From positions 1 to 38,169 of the forward strand of contig CALLUS010000029.1 of NCBI GenBank assembly GCA_938010435.1: a stretch of 38,169 nucleotides of DNA, in the 5' to 3' direction. Below the pieces are notes generated by a model that saw only the letters and a list, made by a program, of their open reading frames with translations, was not told where the DNA came from and searched no databases. A program made the position numbers and the translations under genes. Numbering within the stretch: the stretch's first letter is position 1; every line of letters begins with the position of its first letter. The stretch comes from an uncultured Rhizobiaceae group bacterium. Lineage in GTDB: Bacteria; Pseudomonadota; Alphaproteobacteria; Rhizobiales; Rhizobiaceae. Positions 1-9,408 of the stretch are shown one piece after another.

Positions 1-134
1 ATCTCGTCATACGCCTTGAAGTCGCCGAAATACTTCGTAATCGCAGCGGTCAACGTCGTCTTACCATGGTCAACATGACCAATCGTGCCGATGTTACAAT
101 GCGGCTTATTACGTTCAAACTTTTCTTTTGCCAT
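1..134 (-). CDS. tuf: Elongation factor Tu, N-terminal fragment (runs off the window)
   Basis: Only about the first 44 codons are present; the rest lies beyond base 1. The translation opens [20 protein letters not shown] and continues into the P-loop GHVDHGKTT, which is the signature of EF-Tu, the GTPase that delivers aminoacyl-tRNA to the ribosome. The ATG at 134 is preceded by a strong Shine-Dalgarno (GGAGG on the minus strand, bases 141-145) at 6 nt. It is the last gene of a str operon (rpsL-rpsG-fusA-tuf), 95 nt downstream of fusA. Identity is certain; completeness cannot be judged. Confidence 0.97.
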   Translation of the reverse strand, partial: MAKEKFERNKPHCNIGTIGHVDHGKTTLTAAITKYFGDFKAYDE

Positions 135-151
135 CTTGGGCCTCCAATTTC

Positions 152-167
152 CGCACCCCTTGGTGCG
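152..167 (-). repeat. Small hairpin in the fusA-tuf spacer
   Basis: A perfect 6-bp inverted repeat (CGCACC, 4-nt loop, GGTGCG) lies just upstream of the tuf ribosome binding site. There is no T-tract, so it is not a terminator. It could affect translation or processing of the tuf message; that is inference. Confidence 0.5.
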
Positions 168-229
168 ACTCTGAATTTCGTTTCAATCAAACCAAACAGT
201 TTGCACCGACTGGGTAGATTGGGATTTCG

Positions 230-2320
230 TTATGCGTATTTCTCGACAACTTCGTCTGCAACTGCCTGAGGCACCTGCTCGTAGTGATCAAATGTCATGG
301 TGTACTGTGCACGACCCTGGCTCATTGAGCGCAGGCTATCCACGTATTTGAACATATTTGCAAGAGGAACCATTGCGGTTACAACTTGGTCAATGCCACG
401 GCTTTCCGTACCAGCCACTTGACCACGACGTGATGACAAGTCACCGATAACGTCGCCCATGTAGTCTTCAGGTGTCACCACCTCAACCTTCATGATTGGC
501 TCAAGCAATTTGGCACCAGCTTTTTGAGCACCCTCACGGAACGCTGCACGCGCTGCGATCTCGAATGCTAGAACACTGGAGTCAACATCGTGATAAGCAC
601 CATCAAACAAAGTAGCTTTCACACCGAGCATTGGGAAACCAGCGACCGGACCATTGTCCATCACAGACTGAATGCCCTTTTCAACACCCGGGATGTATTC
701 TTTTGGAATGTTACCGCCAACAATCTTAGATTCGAACTCGAATTCTTCACTGTCGGGGTTTGGTTCGAATACGATTTTAACACGCGCGAACTGACCAGAA
801 CCACCAGACTGCTTCTTGTGCGTGTAATCGATTTCAGCTTCGCGGGTGATTGTCTCACGATAAGACACCTGCGGAGCACCAACATTCGCCTCAACACCAA
901 ATTCACGCTTCATACGATCAACAAGAATATCGAGGTGCAATTCGCCCATACCAGAAATAATGGTCTGACCACTCTCTTCATCTGAACGCACACGGAAAGA
1001 CGGATCTTCCGCAGCCAGACGGTTGAGCGCGATGCCCATTTTTTCTTGGTCGCCCTTTGTCTTGGGCTCGATCGCAATTGAAATAACCGGATCGGGGAAT
1101 TCCATGCGCTCAAGAACAACAGGCTTCAACGGATCACAAAGTGTATCACCCGTTGTGGTTTCTTTCAGACCAGCAATTGCAACAATGTCGCCAGCGTAAG
1201 CTTCTTTAATATCAACACGGTCATTGGAGTGCATCTGCAACATACGACCGATACGCTCTTTCTTACCTTTAACCGTGTTCATCAAAGAACCACCAGTTTC
1301 AAGCATACCGGAATAAATACGGCAGAACGTCAAAGAACCAACAAACGGGTCGTTCATAATTTTGAACGCCAACATTGAGAACGGTTCATCATCAGAAGAC
1401 TCACGAACAGTCTCTTCCTCGGTCTTTGCATCAATACCTTTAATAGCAGGCACATCAAGCGGCGAAGGCAAAAAGTCAGTGACAGCCTCAAGAAGAGGCT
1501 GCACGCCTTTGTTTTTAAACGCGGTTCCGCACATCATCGGGAAGAAATCTACATTGATGCAACCCTTACGGATCAAAGCGCGGAGCTTATCAACGTCAGG
1601 CATTTCACCTTCCAGATATGCTTCCATTGCTTCTTCGTCAGCCTCAACAGCAGTCTCAATCAAAAGCTCACGATATTCTTCAGCTTTATCTTTGAGTTCG
1701 TCACGAATGTCGCGAACGTCCCAGCTCGCGCCGAGCTCTTCACCCAACCAGACGTGCTCTTTCATTTCGATCAGATCGACGATGCCCTCAAACTCGCTCT
1801 CAGCACCGATTGGCAACTGAAGAACAGCAGGCGTAGCGCCCAAACGCTCCTTCACAGTCTCAACACAACGGTAAAAATCAGCACCGATTTTATCCATTTT
1901 GTTGGCATAGATCATGCGCGGCACGTTGTAGTTGTTCGCCTGACGCCAAACCGTTTCAGTTTGCGGCTCAACACCAGCATTAGCATCCAACAAAGCAACC
2001 GCACCATCAAGCACACGCAATGAACGCTCAACTTCAATCGTGAAGTCCACGTGACCGGGCGTATCAATAATGTTGTAACGACGCTTAGTTCCGTCACGAC
2101 CTTCCCAAAAGGTAGTTGTCGCAGCAGAAGTAATTGTAATACCGCGCTCTTGCTCTTGCTCCATCCAATCCATGGTTGCAGCGCCATCATGCACCTCAGC
2201 CATTTTGTGAATTTTACCAGTGTAATAAAGAATACGCTCTGTCATCGTGGTTTTACCCGCATCGATGTGAGCCATAATACCGAAGTTACGGTAATTCTTT
2301 AGATCGTATTCGCGTGCCAT
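230..2320 (-). CDS. fusA: Elongation factor G
   Basis: This encodes translocation factor EF-G, a 696-residue cytoplasmic GTPase that moves tRNA and mRNA through the ribosome and helps recycle ribosomes. The G1 motif AHIDAGKTT is at residues 17-25, followed by the switch region ERGITI, the G3 motif DTPGH and the G4 motif NKMDK. The C-terminal half carries the usual EF-G domains, including the stretch [17 protein letters not shown] and an intact end. The length is normal for the family and the frame is unbroken. It lies between rpsG (73-nt gap) and tuf (95-nt gap) in the conserved str order, so co-transcription with the ribosomal protein genes is expected. The Shine-Dalgarno before the ATG is weak, which fits coupling to upstream translation. 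Confidence 0.99.
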   Translation of the reverse strand: MAREYDLKNYRNFGIMAHIDAGKTTMTERILYYTGKIHKMAEVHDGAATMDWMEQEQERGITITSAATTTFWEGRDGTKRRYNIIDTPGHVDFTIEVERSLRVLDGAVALLDANAGVEPQTETVWRQANNYNVPRMIYANKMDKIGADFYRCVETVKERLGATPAVLQLPIGAESEFEGIVDLIEMKEHVWLGEELGASWDVRDIRDELKDKAEEYRELLIETAVEADEEAMEAYLEGEMPDVDKLRALIRKGCINVDFFPMMCGTAFKNKGVQPLLEAVTDFLPSPLDVPAIKGIDAKTEEETVRESSDDEPFSMLAFKIMNDPFVGSLTFCRIYSGMLETGGSLMNTVKGKKERIGRMLQMHSNDRVDIKEAYAGDIVAIAGLKETTTGDTLCDPLKPVVLERMEFPDPVISIAIEPKTKGDQEKMGIALNRLAAEDPSFRVRSDEESGQTIISGMGELHLDILVDRMKREFGVEANVGAPQVSYRETITREAEIDYTHKKQSGGSGQFARVKIVFEPNPDSEEFEFESKIVGGNIPKEYIPGVEKGIQSVMDNGPVAGFPMLGVKATLFDGAYHDVDSSVLAFEIAARAAFREGAQKAGAKLLEPIMKVEVVTPEDYMGDVIGDLSSRRGQVAGTESRGIDQVVTAMVPLANMFKYVDSLRSMSQGRAQYTMTFDHYEQVPQAVADEVVEKYA

Positions 2321-2393
2321 AATTTCAAATCTCGAATTGGAGGAACGATTGTTACTCTGTTACCAACGAATTTAATTCAGCTACCGCAGGTGA

Positions 2394-2864
2394 TTACCAA
2401 CGGTAGTGAGAGAATGCTCTGTTTGCTTCAGCCATTTTGTGCGTGTCTTCACGCTTTTTGACAGCCGAACCACGGTTGTTTGCAGCATCCATCAATTCAC
2501 CAGAAAGACGCTCAATCATTGTTGTTTCGTTGCGCTTGCGTGCAGCGGAAATCAACCAACGAATAGCAAGGGCCTGACGGCGCTCTGTACGCACATCAAC
2601 AGGAACCTGATAAGTTGCACCACCAACACGGCGGGAACGAACTTCAACCTGAGGAGCTACATTTTCCAAAGCCTGATGGAACATTGGAAGGGGTTCAGCT
2701 TTCGCCTTTTCCTCAACCTGATCCAGCGCACCGTAAACGATCGCTTCAGCTTTAGATTTTTTACCGTCAAGCATGACGGCGTTCATGAATTTGGACAAAA
2801 CCAGATCACCAAACTTAGGATCCGGATTGATTTCGCGTTTTTCTGCGCGGTGACGACGTGACAT
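2394..2864 (-). CDS. rpsG: 30S ribosomal protein S7
   Basis: The 156-residue product is the usual length for bacterial S7, the primary 16S rRNA-binding protein that nucleates assembly of the 30S head. The N-terminus [20 protein letters not shown] and the internal stretch [19 protein letters not shown] are diagnostic. The C-terminus [15 protein letters not shown] is complete. A good Shine-Dalgarno (AAGGAAGAG on the minus strand) precedes the ATG at 5 nt. The gene starts 12 nt after the rpsL stop and belongs to the same operon. In E. coli S7 acts as translational repressor of this operon; no such site was identified here. Confidence 0.99.
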   Translation of the reverse strand: MSRRHRAEKREINPDPKFGDLVLSKFMNAVMLDGKKSKAEAIVYGALDQVEEKAKAEPLPMFHQALENVAPQVEVRSRRVGGATYQVPVDVRTERRQALAIRWLISAARKRNETTMIERLSGELMDAANNRGSAVKKREDTHKMAEANRAFSHYRW

Positions 2865-2876
2865 CTGTACTCTTCC

Positions 2877-3248
2877 TTACTTAGGACGCTTGGCGCCGTA
2901 TTTCGAACGGCGCTGCTTGCGATCTTTAACGCCCTGCGTGTCGAGCACGCCGCGAATGATGTGATAACGAACACCGGGCAAATCTTTTACACGGCCGCCG
3001 CGGATCATAACCACTGAGTGTTCTTGAAGGTTGTGCCCCTCACCCGGGATGTAACCGATAACTTCAAAACCATTGGTCAAACGGATCTTAGCAACTTTAC
3101 GCAAAGCCGAGTTCGGCTTTTTTGGAGTTGTTGTGTAAACACGTGTGCAAACACCGCGCTTTTGCGGATTCTGCTCCATTGCCGGAACTTTACTACGCTT
3201 GATTGGCGCTTTCCGGGGATTACGAACCAGTTGGTTGATGGTCGGCAT
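2877..3248 (-). CDS. rpsL: 30S ribosomal protein S12
   Basis: The 123-residue product is S12, the decoding-centre protein of the 30S subunit. It begins [13 protein letters not shown] and contains the invariant [15 protein letters not shown] segment with both lysines (43 and 44) where streptomycin-resistance substitutions are usually found, so the wild-type state is present. The second conserved loop, [12 protein letters not shown], is also intact. The start is supported by AAAGGA about 7 nt upstream. It is the first gene of the minus-strand str operon; the promoter must lie in the 558-nt region upstream. Confidence 0.99.
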   Translation of the reverse strand: MPTINQLVRNPRKAPIKRSKVPAMEQNPQKRGVCTRVYTTTPKKPNSALRKVAKIRLTNGFEVIGYIPGEGHNLQEHSVVMIRGGRVKDLPGVRYHIIRGVLDTQGVKDRKQRRSKYGAKRPK

Positions 3249-3806
3249 GACACATCCTTTATATTAGAGCCCGCTCATATCACCGTTTCCGGTGGGAGGA
3301 TGGGCCGTTTCACCTATATGACCTTCCGGGCTGTCACCTCAGAAAATCGTGCGTATTTCTCGAACAATGATGATCTTCAAAAGAAAACCAACACTCCACA
3401 TACGTAAAAGCACCATCAGGCAGCATCACCACCGAGGCACTTTTCAAATGCAGAGGAGTAGAAGTAAAATCTTCAACTCGTGCTCTAAAACTTTGTTTCG
3501 TATAAACAAACTTCGTTTGAGTAGGGTATGTTCCAACGCTCGGCGCGTCGAATCTCCAAACTCACGTGGGCTTGATATGGGCGGGTTCTAGTCCCAACAC
3601 CCTATTCGGTCAACCCTTTTTCAGTGTTTTTCGTGCTTGCAATGAAGCTATGTCAAAACTGCATTTCTCAGCATTACCAGCGTGGAATAAGGTAATGAGC
3701 CGCTTCATAGTGCTGTCCAATTGTTCAGCTGCCGTTCATTTGCCATAGTTCATGGTAAAATTATCCATCGGTCGATCTACTGGCCGGATAAACGGGGATC
3801 ATAAAT
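3249..3806. other. Gene-free region between rpsL and the OmpA-domain gene
   Basis: This stretch of 558 nt separates two divergent genes and must hold the str-operon promoter (minus strand) and the promoter of the OmpA-domain gene (plus strand). No convincing -35/-10 pair stood out. Short ORFs here have no family resemblance. A GAAA-loop hairpin lies at 3281-3294, and an AT-rich inverted repeat (TTTGTTT, 5-nt loop, AAACAAA) lies near 3490-3510. No tRNA or recognisable ncRNA was seen. Confidence 0.5.
3281..3294 (-). repeat. GAAA-tetraloop hairpin in the rpsL leader
   Basis: On the minus strand the leader reads CACCG-GAAA-CGGTG, a 5-bp GC-rich stem closed by a GNRA-type loop, about 33 nt upstream of the rpsL start codon. 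It could be part of a translational control structure, but the function is inferred. Confidence 0.45.
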
Positions 3807-4355
3807 ATGTTTGCAAGAATCGCACTTGCTGTCACACTCACAGCTTCCACTTTCGCCACTTCAACTCTCGCTTACGCACAGTCCACGCCCAGCGCGAAGC
3901 GCATCTACAAACAGTTGAATGCTCCTGCTCAGGCAAACTCAGGCCCAAGAGTTGGATTGCGCGAATTGAAGCGAAATCGCAAATTGCGCGCGCGCCTCCC
4001 CTCAATCAATATCCAATCCATTAATTTTGAATTCGGTTCTGCCCGCATTTCTGGCGCCGAGCGTTGGAAAGTGCAAAACATCGCAGATGCATTGTTGCGC
4101 TTTCGTCGCGGTCGCAATGAAAGGTTCCTCATTGAAGGTCACACGGATGCTGTTGGTACACGGTACAACAACCAACGTCTTTCAGAAGCTCGCGCCCGTT
4201 CTTTGAAGAGCGCTCTGGTATCTTGGTTCGGCGTTCCTCGACGCATGCTGGTAACGGCGGGATATGGAGAAGACTTGCTGGTTGTACAAACCCAAGCTCC
4301 TGAATGGCGCAACCGTCGTGTTACTTTGCGCCGCGCCACCCAGTATTTGCGTTAA
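3807..4355 (+). CDS. OmpA-family (OmpA/MotB C-terminal domain) envelope protein
   Basis: This 182-residue protein has an N-terminal Sec signal (hydrophobic stretch about residues 4-20, likely cleavage after AYA near residue 24). A short basic linker is followed by an OmpA-like peptidoglycan-binding domain at about residues 70-178. Domain hallmarks are INFEFGSARIS near 72-82, IEGHTDAVG with Asp114, NNQRLSEARARS with Arg129, and the terminal RNRRV. Asp114 and Arg129 correspond to the residues that grip meso-diaminopimelate in the family. There is no beta-barrel and no obvious lipobox, so it is probably a soluble periplasmic cell-wall binder rather than a true OmpA porin. The Shine-Dalgarno is weak (GGGGA). 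The nearest downstream gene on the same strand is a PilZ protein 80 nt away. Confidence 0.85.
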   Translation: MFARIALAVTLTASTFATSTLAYAQSTPSAKRIYKQLNAPAQANSGPRVGLRELKRNRKLRARLPSINIQSINFEFGSARISGAERWKVQNIADALLRFRRGRNERFLIEGHTDAVGTRYNNQRLSEARARSLKSALVSWFGVPRRMLVTAGYGEDLLVVQTQAPEWRNRRVTLRRATQYLR

Positions 4356-4435
4356 ATTTTACTGATAATGTCAATCATGCATTAATATAGTTGAATTACC
4401 CTGCCTAAAGGAAGTTTATATTAAGTGGGGAATAT

Positions 4436-4735
4436 ATGTTTAAACCGGCAAATCGCCCGAACCGTTTGGTGCGTTCAGCAGTCCCTACGAATAAAAGACG
4501 CGAACGCCGTGTCGAATTGGCCAAGGCAGCAAGCATTTGCGTGATCGATACCGGCCAAACGATTAGCTGTACCTTGCGCGACATTCATACACGTGGTGCA
4601 CGTATCAGCGTGATGTCACATGGTGGCATTCCTGACGAATTCATTTTGAAAAGCCGTCAAGCGGACCTTGAAACAAAAGCACGTGTTGCTTGGCGTCGCG
4701 GCAACGAACTTGGGGTGCGTTTCCTGAAAGTCTGA
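4436..4735 (+). CDS. Short PilZ-domain protein
   Basis: The 99-residue protein consists almost wholly of a PilZ fold (about residues 18-97), the family of c-di-GMP receptors. The N-terminal RxxxR motif is visible as R21-R-E-R-R25. The second motif, normally D/N-x-S-x-x-G, reads D49-I-H-T-R-G54, so the serine is replaced by His51. The rest (GARISVMSHGG, then VAWRRGNELGVRFL) matches the beta-barrel core and end of the small stand-alone PilZ proteins common in Rhizobiales. The start is supported by GGGGA about 6 nt upstream. Whether it still binds c-di-GMP is uncertain; it could be a degenerate partner-binding PilZ. Confidence 0.82.
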   Translation: MFKPANRPNRLVRSAVPTNKRRERRVELAKAASICVIDTGQTISCTLRDIHTRGARISVMSHGGIPDEFILKSRQADLETKARVAWRRGNELGVRFLKV

Positions 4736-4837
4736 TTTTTTCAAACGTCCGCTTATCAAACAACGCTTAACTCAAAATTTTGAAACTTGCACAACCTTGT
4801 GACCGCCGCTAAATGCGCTGAATAAGGGAGAATGCGC

Positions 4838-5821
4838 ATGTTTAAAAAAGTCAAATGGAGTTTGGGCATAATTGCCGTATTACTGGGGCTTACGTTCATG
4901 TTCGGCCCCCGTGAAAAAGCAGACCTGACAATCACATTTGATCCTAATTCTATCAGTGATGATTTAGACACCTACTTGGCAAAATCTGAATCCCGGTTCA
5001 CTGACATTACACTAGGCGCTGAGAAACAAATCATCTGGCACGACAGTGCCAACAAAAAACAAACACGCAATGCTGTAGTTTACATACATGGCTTTTCTGC
5101 CACTCTCGAAGAAATACGTCCCCTACCCGATTTGGTCGCAAAAGCCCTCAAGGCCAATTTACTCTACACCCGCCTTACCGGTCATGGCCGCAGTGGTGAT
5201 GCTATGGCTGAGGCTAGCGCGAATGATTGGTACAATGACGTGGTGGAGGCGATCATTATTGCCAAAAAACTGGGCCGTCGCGTTTATATTATGTCTACAT
5301 CCACTGGCGGTACATTGGTCACGCAAATGGCCGAAGATTTTAGATTGATGGGCCGTATTCGCGGCTTGATCATGATTTCTCCAAACTTCGGCGTCAAAGC
5401 CCCCGGTTCCAGTTTGCTGGGTATTCCGTTTGCACGCCAAATACTTCCACCAATTGTCGGCGCGACGCGCACGTTTGAACCATCCAATGCCAAACACGGC
5501 AAATGGTGGACCACAGAATACCCGTCGGTCGCTTTGTTACCCATGTATGCCAGCGTTCAGCAAAGCCTTCGTGTGAGCGTAGAGGGCATCGCAACAAAGG
5601 CTTTGTTCATCTACCATCCCGACGACCAAGTTGTGGATGCAACAGTTACCAAACAGATTGCCACGCGTTGGGGCATAAACGCGGGTGCTAAAGGTGATAT
5701 TTATGAAGTTACAAAGGCTGAAGACACCTATAATCATGTGATCGCGGGCCGTATTTTGAGCCCATCCAACACACAACCTCTTGCGGACAAAGTTGTCAGC
5801 TGGATCAAAGGATTAAAATGA
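4838..5821 (+). CDS. Membrane-anchored alpha/beta hydrolase (esterase/lipase-like)
   Basis: The product (327 residues from this start) has one N-terminal membrane segment or signal anchor (residues 6-24) followed by an alpha/beta-hydrolase fold. The oxyanion region YIHGFSA is near residues 82-88 and GHGRSGD near 115-121. The nucleophile elbow STSTGG places the serine at 155. An Asp in HPDDQVVD (about 263) and His300 in DTYNHV complete a plausible triad. An ATG also exists at 4832, but the ribosome binding site AAGGGAG (about 4823-4830) would sit directly on it, while 4838 has about 7 nt spacing, so 4838 is preferred. Its stop overlaps the start of betB (ATGA). The substrate is unknown; the coupling hints at a choline- or betaine-related ester, which is inference. 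Confidence 0.85.
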   Translation: MFKKVKWSLGIIAVLLGLTFMFGPREKADLTITFDPNSISDDLDTYLAKSESRFTDITLGAEKQIIWHDSANKKQTRNAVVYIHGFSATLEEIRPLPDLVAKALKANLLYTRLTGHGRSGDAMAEASANDWYNDVVEAIIIAKKLGRRVYIMSTSTGGTLVTQMAEDFRLMGRIRGLIMISPNFGVKAPGSSLLGIPFARQILPPIVGATRTFEPSNAKHGKWWTTEYPSVALLPMYASVQQSLRVSVEGIATKALFIYHPDDQVVDATVTKQIATRWGINAGAKGDIYEVTKAEDTYNHVIAGRILSPSNTQPLADKVVSWIKGLK

Positions 5822-7290
5822 CCGTTTCTGCGCAACCCAAAACATCTCATTACATCAATGGCCAATATGTTGATGATACATCGGGAGAAGAGTTTAAGAC
5901 ACTTTATCCCGCTACAAGTGAAACGGTGGCAACAATTCACGCAGCAACACCTGCTATTGTCGATCAAGCAATTGCCTCAGCCAAAGTTGCACAAAAAGCA
6001 TGGGCTGCCACACCCAATGTCGAACGCGGGCGCATATTAATCAAAGCTGCCGAGATCGTGCGTCGTCGCAATGACGAAATCGCGCGTATCGAAACCTTGG
6101 ATACTGGCAAAGCCATACAAGAAACTCTGGTAGTGGATGCGAACAGTGCTGCAGACAATTTGGAATATTTCGGCCAAGTGGCCGCGACGCTAATCAATGA
6201 GCAAATCCCAATCGACGGTAATTGCTTCGCTTACACATTGCGTGAGCCGTTGGGCGTGGTCGCAGGCATTGGTGCTTGGAACTATCCTATTCAAGTGGCC
6301 AGCTGGAAAGCGGCACCATCGCTGGCTCTCGGCAATGCACTTGTCTTTAAGCCATCCGAAATGACACCTTTGTCTGCACTCATACTGGCCGAGTGCCTGA
6401 CTGAGGCTGGACTGCCGGATGGTGTGTTCAATGTCATTCAAGGTATGGGTCCGGTAGGTGCGCAAATGACGACCCATAAGGACGTGGACAAGGTCACCCT
6501 CACAGGCTCAATTCCCACTGGCGCGAAAGTCATGGCGTCAGCTGCCGAAAGCTTAAAGCATGTGACCTTGGAATTGGGTGGCAAGTCTCCGCTGATTATT
6601 TTTGATGATGCCGACTTAGACAATGCAGTGTCTGGCGCAATCCTCGCCAACTTTTATTCCACGGGGCAGGTTTGTTCCAACGGTACACGCGTGTTTGTTC
6701 AAAACGGTATTCGCGAAGCTTTCACATCCCGCCTTGTGGAACGTACGAAGGCGATCAAATTGGGCGACCCGCTCGCCCCAGACACACAAATGGGGCCGAT
6801 GATCAGCAAACGCCAGTTCGACATCGTGAACAACTATATCGACAAGGGCAAAGAAGAGGGAGCAACATTGCTCACAGGCGGAGGCTCTCCTTCCCTACAG
6901 GGTTTCGAACAAGGCCATTACATCGAACCCACGATTTTTGACAATGTCACTGACGATATGACAATCGCCCGTGAAGAGATATTCGGACCAGTTCTTTCGT
7001 TGTTCAATTTTGATAATGAAGCAAGCGTGATCGAACGCGCCAATGATACCGAATTTGGCTTGGCTGCTGGCGTGTTCACCAAAGACATTGCTAAAGGCCA
7101 CCGGGTGATTGCTCAACTGCAAGCAGGCACCACATGGATCAACAATTTCAATCTAACGCCAGTAGGCGTGCCGTTCGGTGGTTTTAAAATGAGCGGCATA
7201 GGCCGTGAAAACTCTCGCCACGCACTGGATTATTACAGCCAAGTGAAAAGCGTGTACGTGGAAATGGGCGGCGTTGATGCACCTTATTGA
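5818..7290 (+). CDS. betB: Betaine aldehyde dehydrogenase
   Basis: This 490-residue NAD(P)-dependent aldehyde dehydrogenase oxidises betaine aldehyde to glycine betaine, the second step of choline oxidation for osmoprotection or as carbon and nitrogen supply. The ALDH catalytic residues are present: Asn155 in GAWNYP, Glu252 in LELGGKSP, and Cys286 in [11 protein letters not shown], a form typical of BetB. The length fits BetB well. The ATG at 5818 overlaps the stop of the upstream hydrolase by 4 nt, suggesting translational coupling. No betA, betI or choline transporter lies nearby, so the usual bet operon is split. A related omega-aminoaldehyde substrate is possible, but BetB is the best call. 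Confidence 0.92.
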   Translation: MTVSAQPKTSHYINGQYVDDTSGEEFKTLYPATSETVATIHAATPAIVDQAIASAKVAQKAWAATPNVERGRILIKAAEIVRRRNDEIARIETLDTGKAIQETLVVDANSAADNLEYFGQVAATLINEQIPIDGNCFAYTLREPLGVVAGIGAWNYPIQVASWKAAPSLALGNALVFKPSEMTPLSALILAECLTEAGLPDGVFNVIQGMGPVGAQMTTHKDVDKVTLTGSIPTGAKVMASAAESLKHVTLELGGKSPLIIFDDADLDNAVSGAILANFYSTGQVCSNGTRVFVQNGIREAFTSRLVERTKAIKLGDPLAPDTQMGPMISKRQFDIVNNYIDKGKEEGATLLTGGGSPSLQGFEQGHYIEPTIFDNVTDDMTIAREEIFGPVLSLFNFDNEASVIERANDTEFGLAAGVFTKDIAKGHRVIAQLQAGTTWINNFNLTPVGVPFGGFKMSGIGRENSRHALDYYSQVKSVYVEMGGVDAPY

Positions 7291-7314
7291 ACAAGTTTGC
7301 AAAGATAGTATCGG

Positions 7315-8151
7315 TTAAGTTCCAGGCAAACCACGGTTTGCCCACTGGGAACGTGGAATAGCGCTACCGACATTGAAATTGAAGGCCACGACAACAGTTG
7401 CCGCCTTGTCGACTTCGCAACGGAATTTAAGATTGATCCAACGTGCATTCTCGCGAAACGCAGCTTTATTCACCACTAATACGCTTCCTTTATACAACCG
7501 GTATGTTGGCAAACGGTCGGGCCAGTAAGGTGGGTTGGACCTGTTTAACTGACTGCGCAACTCCGTAACACAAAGCTGACCGACGCGTATGCCGCGTTTC
7601 AGGTCATTCTTCGCCGTTGTTGTTACTGCCGCCTTGGCTTTAGAACGCGAACGAGCTGTTTTTCTGGGTTTTGTTGATTTGGCTGGCCTAAAAACTGGTT
7701 TAGATGGTCGAGAAATGGACGTCTTTACCGTTTCCTGCTGGGACACCGATGGTGTACTCACAGCCGTTTCTCGCGTGCCCCGCTCTTTTACAAGTTCTTT
7801 AGAGCGCGATGTATTGACTACCTCTTTTTCGCGAACCGCACCCTCATCTGAAGGCTTGTTGGTGCCGGCATCCTTCTCGCCGAATTTGTAAACCGGATGT
7901 AATATTTGAGGAGGCGCAATCTTTGCCCGATCGCCCGAATTGGTTTTCTTGAGTTCAGGAACCGACCTTGCAATTGGCTTTGGTTTTTGTACCGGTTTTG
8001 GTTTCACTTTTTTGGGTGGCGGCACCAACTCAACTTGGATAGCCTTGGGTTTTTCAGGTTCCATGCTCAATTTCGGCAAGCCAACAATCAACACGAACAA
8101 TACAAATCCATGTATGAAGACTGAGACAAGGCTGCCTGAAGTGAATTTCAT
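7315..8151 (-). CDS. DUF930-family protein with a TonB-like proline/lysine-rich stretch
   Basis: From the ATG at 8151 the protein has 278 residues. An N-terminal membrane segment (about residues 7-26, ending GLPKLS) is followed by a Pro/Lys-rich spacer (EPEKPKAIQVELVPPPKK and KPKPVQKPKP). A long basic, low-complexity middle comes next, and then a C-terminal domain of about 90 residues beginning near RGIRVGQLCVTELRSQL and ending SQWANRGLPGT. That C-terminal pattern, with two cysteines and PRSQWANRGLP, is what I recall of DUF930, found in Rhizobiales proteins of unknown role. A longer reading frame exists to 8253, but the hydrophobic segment follows M at 8151 and CAGGT lies upstream. Architecture suggests a periplasm-spanning protein; the function is unknown. 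It converges with betB. Confidence 0.72.
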   Translation of the reverse strand: MKFTSGSLVSVFIHGFVLFVLIVGLPKLSMEPEKPKAIQVELVPPPKKVKPKPVQKPKPIARSVPELKKTNSGDRAKIAPPQILHPVYKFGEKDAGTNKPSDEGAVREKEVVNTSRSKELVKERGTRETAVSTPSVSQQETVKTSISRPSKPVFRPAKSTKPRKTARSRSKAKAAVTTTAKNDLKRGIRVGQLCVTELRSQLNRSNPPYWPDRLPTYRLYKGSVLVVNKAAFRENARWINLKFRCEVDKAATVVVAFNFNVGSAIPRSQWANRGLPGT

Positions 8152-8331
8152 TGTGACCTGATTTGCGTCTGCGACAAATACAGAATGAGAATATTGCGCG
8201 ACGCGCCGAATAACAATGCAACTCCGGCACACGGGTGGTAAAGTTTGCGCCATTTCGGCAACATACCGATTGTTTCAATCACATAATTTACCCGTTAAAC
8301 TCTATGCACATTTACACGGACCCTTTTCAAA

Positions 8332-9339
8332 ATGACCACCAACCCCACACTCGTTAAAGTCACACGCGGCAACATCGTCGAAAGCGTTCATAGCGGGTCA
8401 ATTTCCGTTATCGATGGCGACGGCCATACCGTTCTTGATCTAGGCGACACAGCCCTGCCCATTTTTCCCCGCTCTGCCATAAAAGCCATTCAGGCTTTAC
8501 CGTTGGTGGAGTCTGGTGCTGCTGATGCTTTTGGGTTTGGCGATACAGAGCTTTCGCTTGCTTGCGCTTCTCATTCCGGTGAGCCTGAACATATCGCCAA
8601 GGCGCGGGACATGTTGCAAACGGCCAAACTGGACGAAACGTGCCTTGAATGCGGTGGGCACTGGTCTTCCCAAGCTTGGGTGATGCGCGACCAGACCAAA
8701 CTCTATACCGACACACCGCCCGCCATTTGCAACAATTGTTCCGGCAAACACACCGGGTTTGTTTGCACAGCGGCGCACATGGGCATCGAAATCAAGGGCT
8801 ATATCAAACCTGAACATCAGATTATGGAAAATGTGCGTGTCGCATTGGAAGAAGTTACGGGCTCGGCCCATGACGTTGAATTGTGCGGAACGGACGGGTG
8901 TTCCATTCCCTCCTATGCAATCCCATTGAAAGCCATGGCCCATGGGTTTGCGCGCATGGCGACCGGCGTTCACCTTCAACCAGAACGCGCAACGGCAGGT
9001 AAACGCTTGCTGGAAGCTTGTATGGCTGCGCCGTTCTACATGGCAGGCACGGAACGCTTTTGCACCAAACTGATGGACCTTGGCGGTGGTCGCTTGTTCG
9101 CCAAAACAGGAGCGGAAGGTGTGTTTTGCGCTGCCATTCCCGAACTCGGCCTCGGCATTGCCCTCAAATGCAATGACGGCTCGTCGCGCGGATCAGAGGC
9201 GATGATGGCTGCAACCTTTGCCTATCTTTTGCCAGATGATGATCCGTTGCAACCCGGTCTGCAAAACCTTGCCCGGACAAAGCTCACCAATTGGAACGGT
9301 ATTCATGTAGGTGATGTGATGGGCGAAATTGAGATTTGA
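8332..9339 (+). CDS. Asparaginase, R. etli type II family
   Basis: The 335-residue enzyme belongs to the family of Rhizobium etli thermolabile asparaginase (PF06089), which hydrolyses L-asparagine to aspartate and ammonia and is unrelated to the E. coli-type enzymes. The residues known in the R. etli ReAV structure are all present at nearly the same positions: Ser48 and Lys51 in FPRSAIK, Ser80 in CASHSGE, Cys136 and Lys139 in CNNCSGKH, Asp188 and Cys190 in CGTDGC. No signal peptide is seen, so it is cytoplasmic. It diverges from the DUF930 gene with a 180-nt spacer and probably has its own promoter. It could supply nitrogen. Confidence 0.93.
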   Translation: MTTNPTLVKVTRGNIVESVHSGSISVIDGDGHTVLDLGDTALPIFPRSAIKAIQALPLVESGAADAFGFGDTELSLACASHSGEPEHIAKARDMLQTAKLDETCLECGGHWSSQAWVMRDQTKLYTDTPPAICNNCSGKHTGFVCTAAHMGIEIKGYIKPEHQIMENVRVALEEVTGSAHDVELCGTDGCSIPSYAIPLKAMAHGFARMATGVHLQPERATAGKRLLEACMAAPFYMAGTERFCTKLMDLGGGRLFAKTGAEGVFCAAIPELGLGIALKCNDGSSRGSEAMMAATFAYLLPDDDPLQPGLQNLARTKLTNWNGIHVGDVMGEIEI

Positions 9340-9408
9340 TGTTCAAAGAAAAGAACGAAACAAACGTCGATATATACAAACCTATGTGCGGTAACCGTTG
9401 TGAGTCCA

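Noticed and set aside
590-985. Open frame of 131 codons on the plus strand inside fusA
   Set aside because: It is antisense to a complete, highly conserved gene and its translation has no family resemblance.
2406-2861. Open frame of 151 codons antisense to rpsG
   Set aside because: It mirrors rpsG almost end to end; a typical shadow of a conserved gene.
3349-3748. Short plus-strand frames upstream of the OmpA-domain gene
   Set aside because: Composition is arginine/serine/histidine-rich without domains or ribosome binding sites; they lie in the str leader region.
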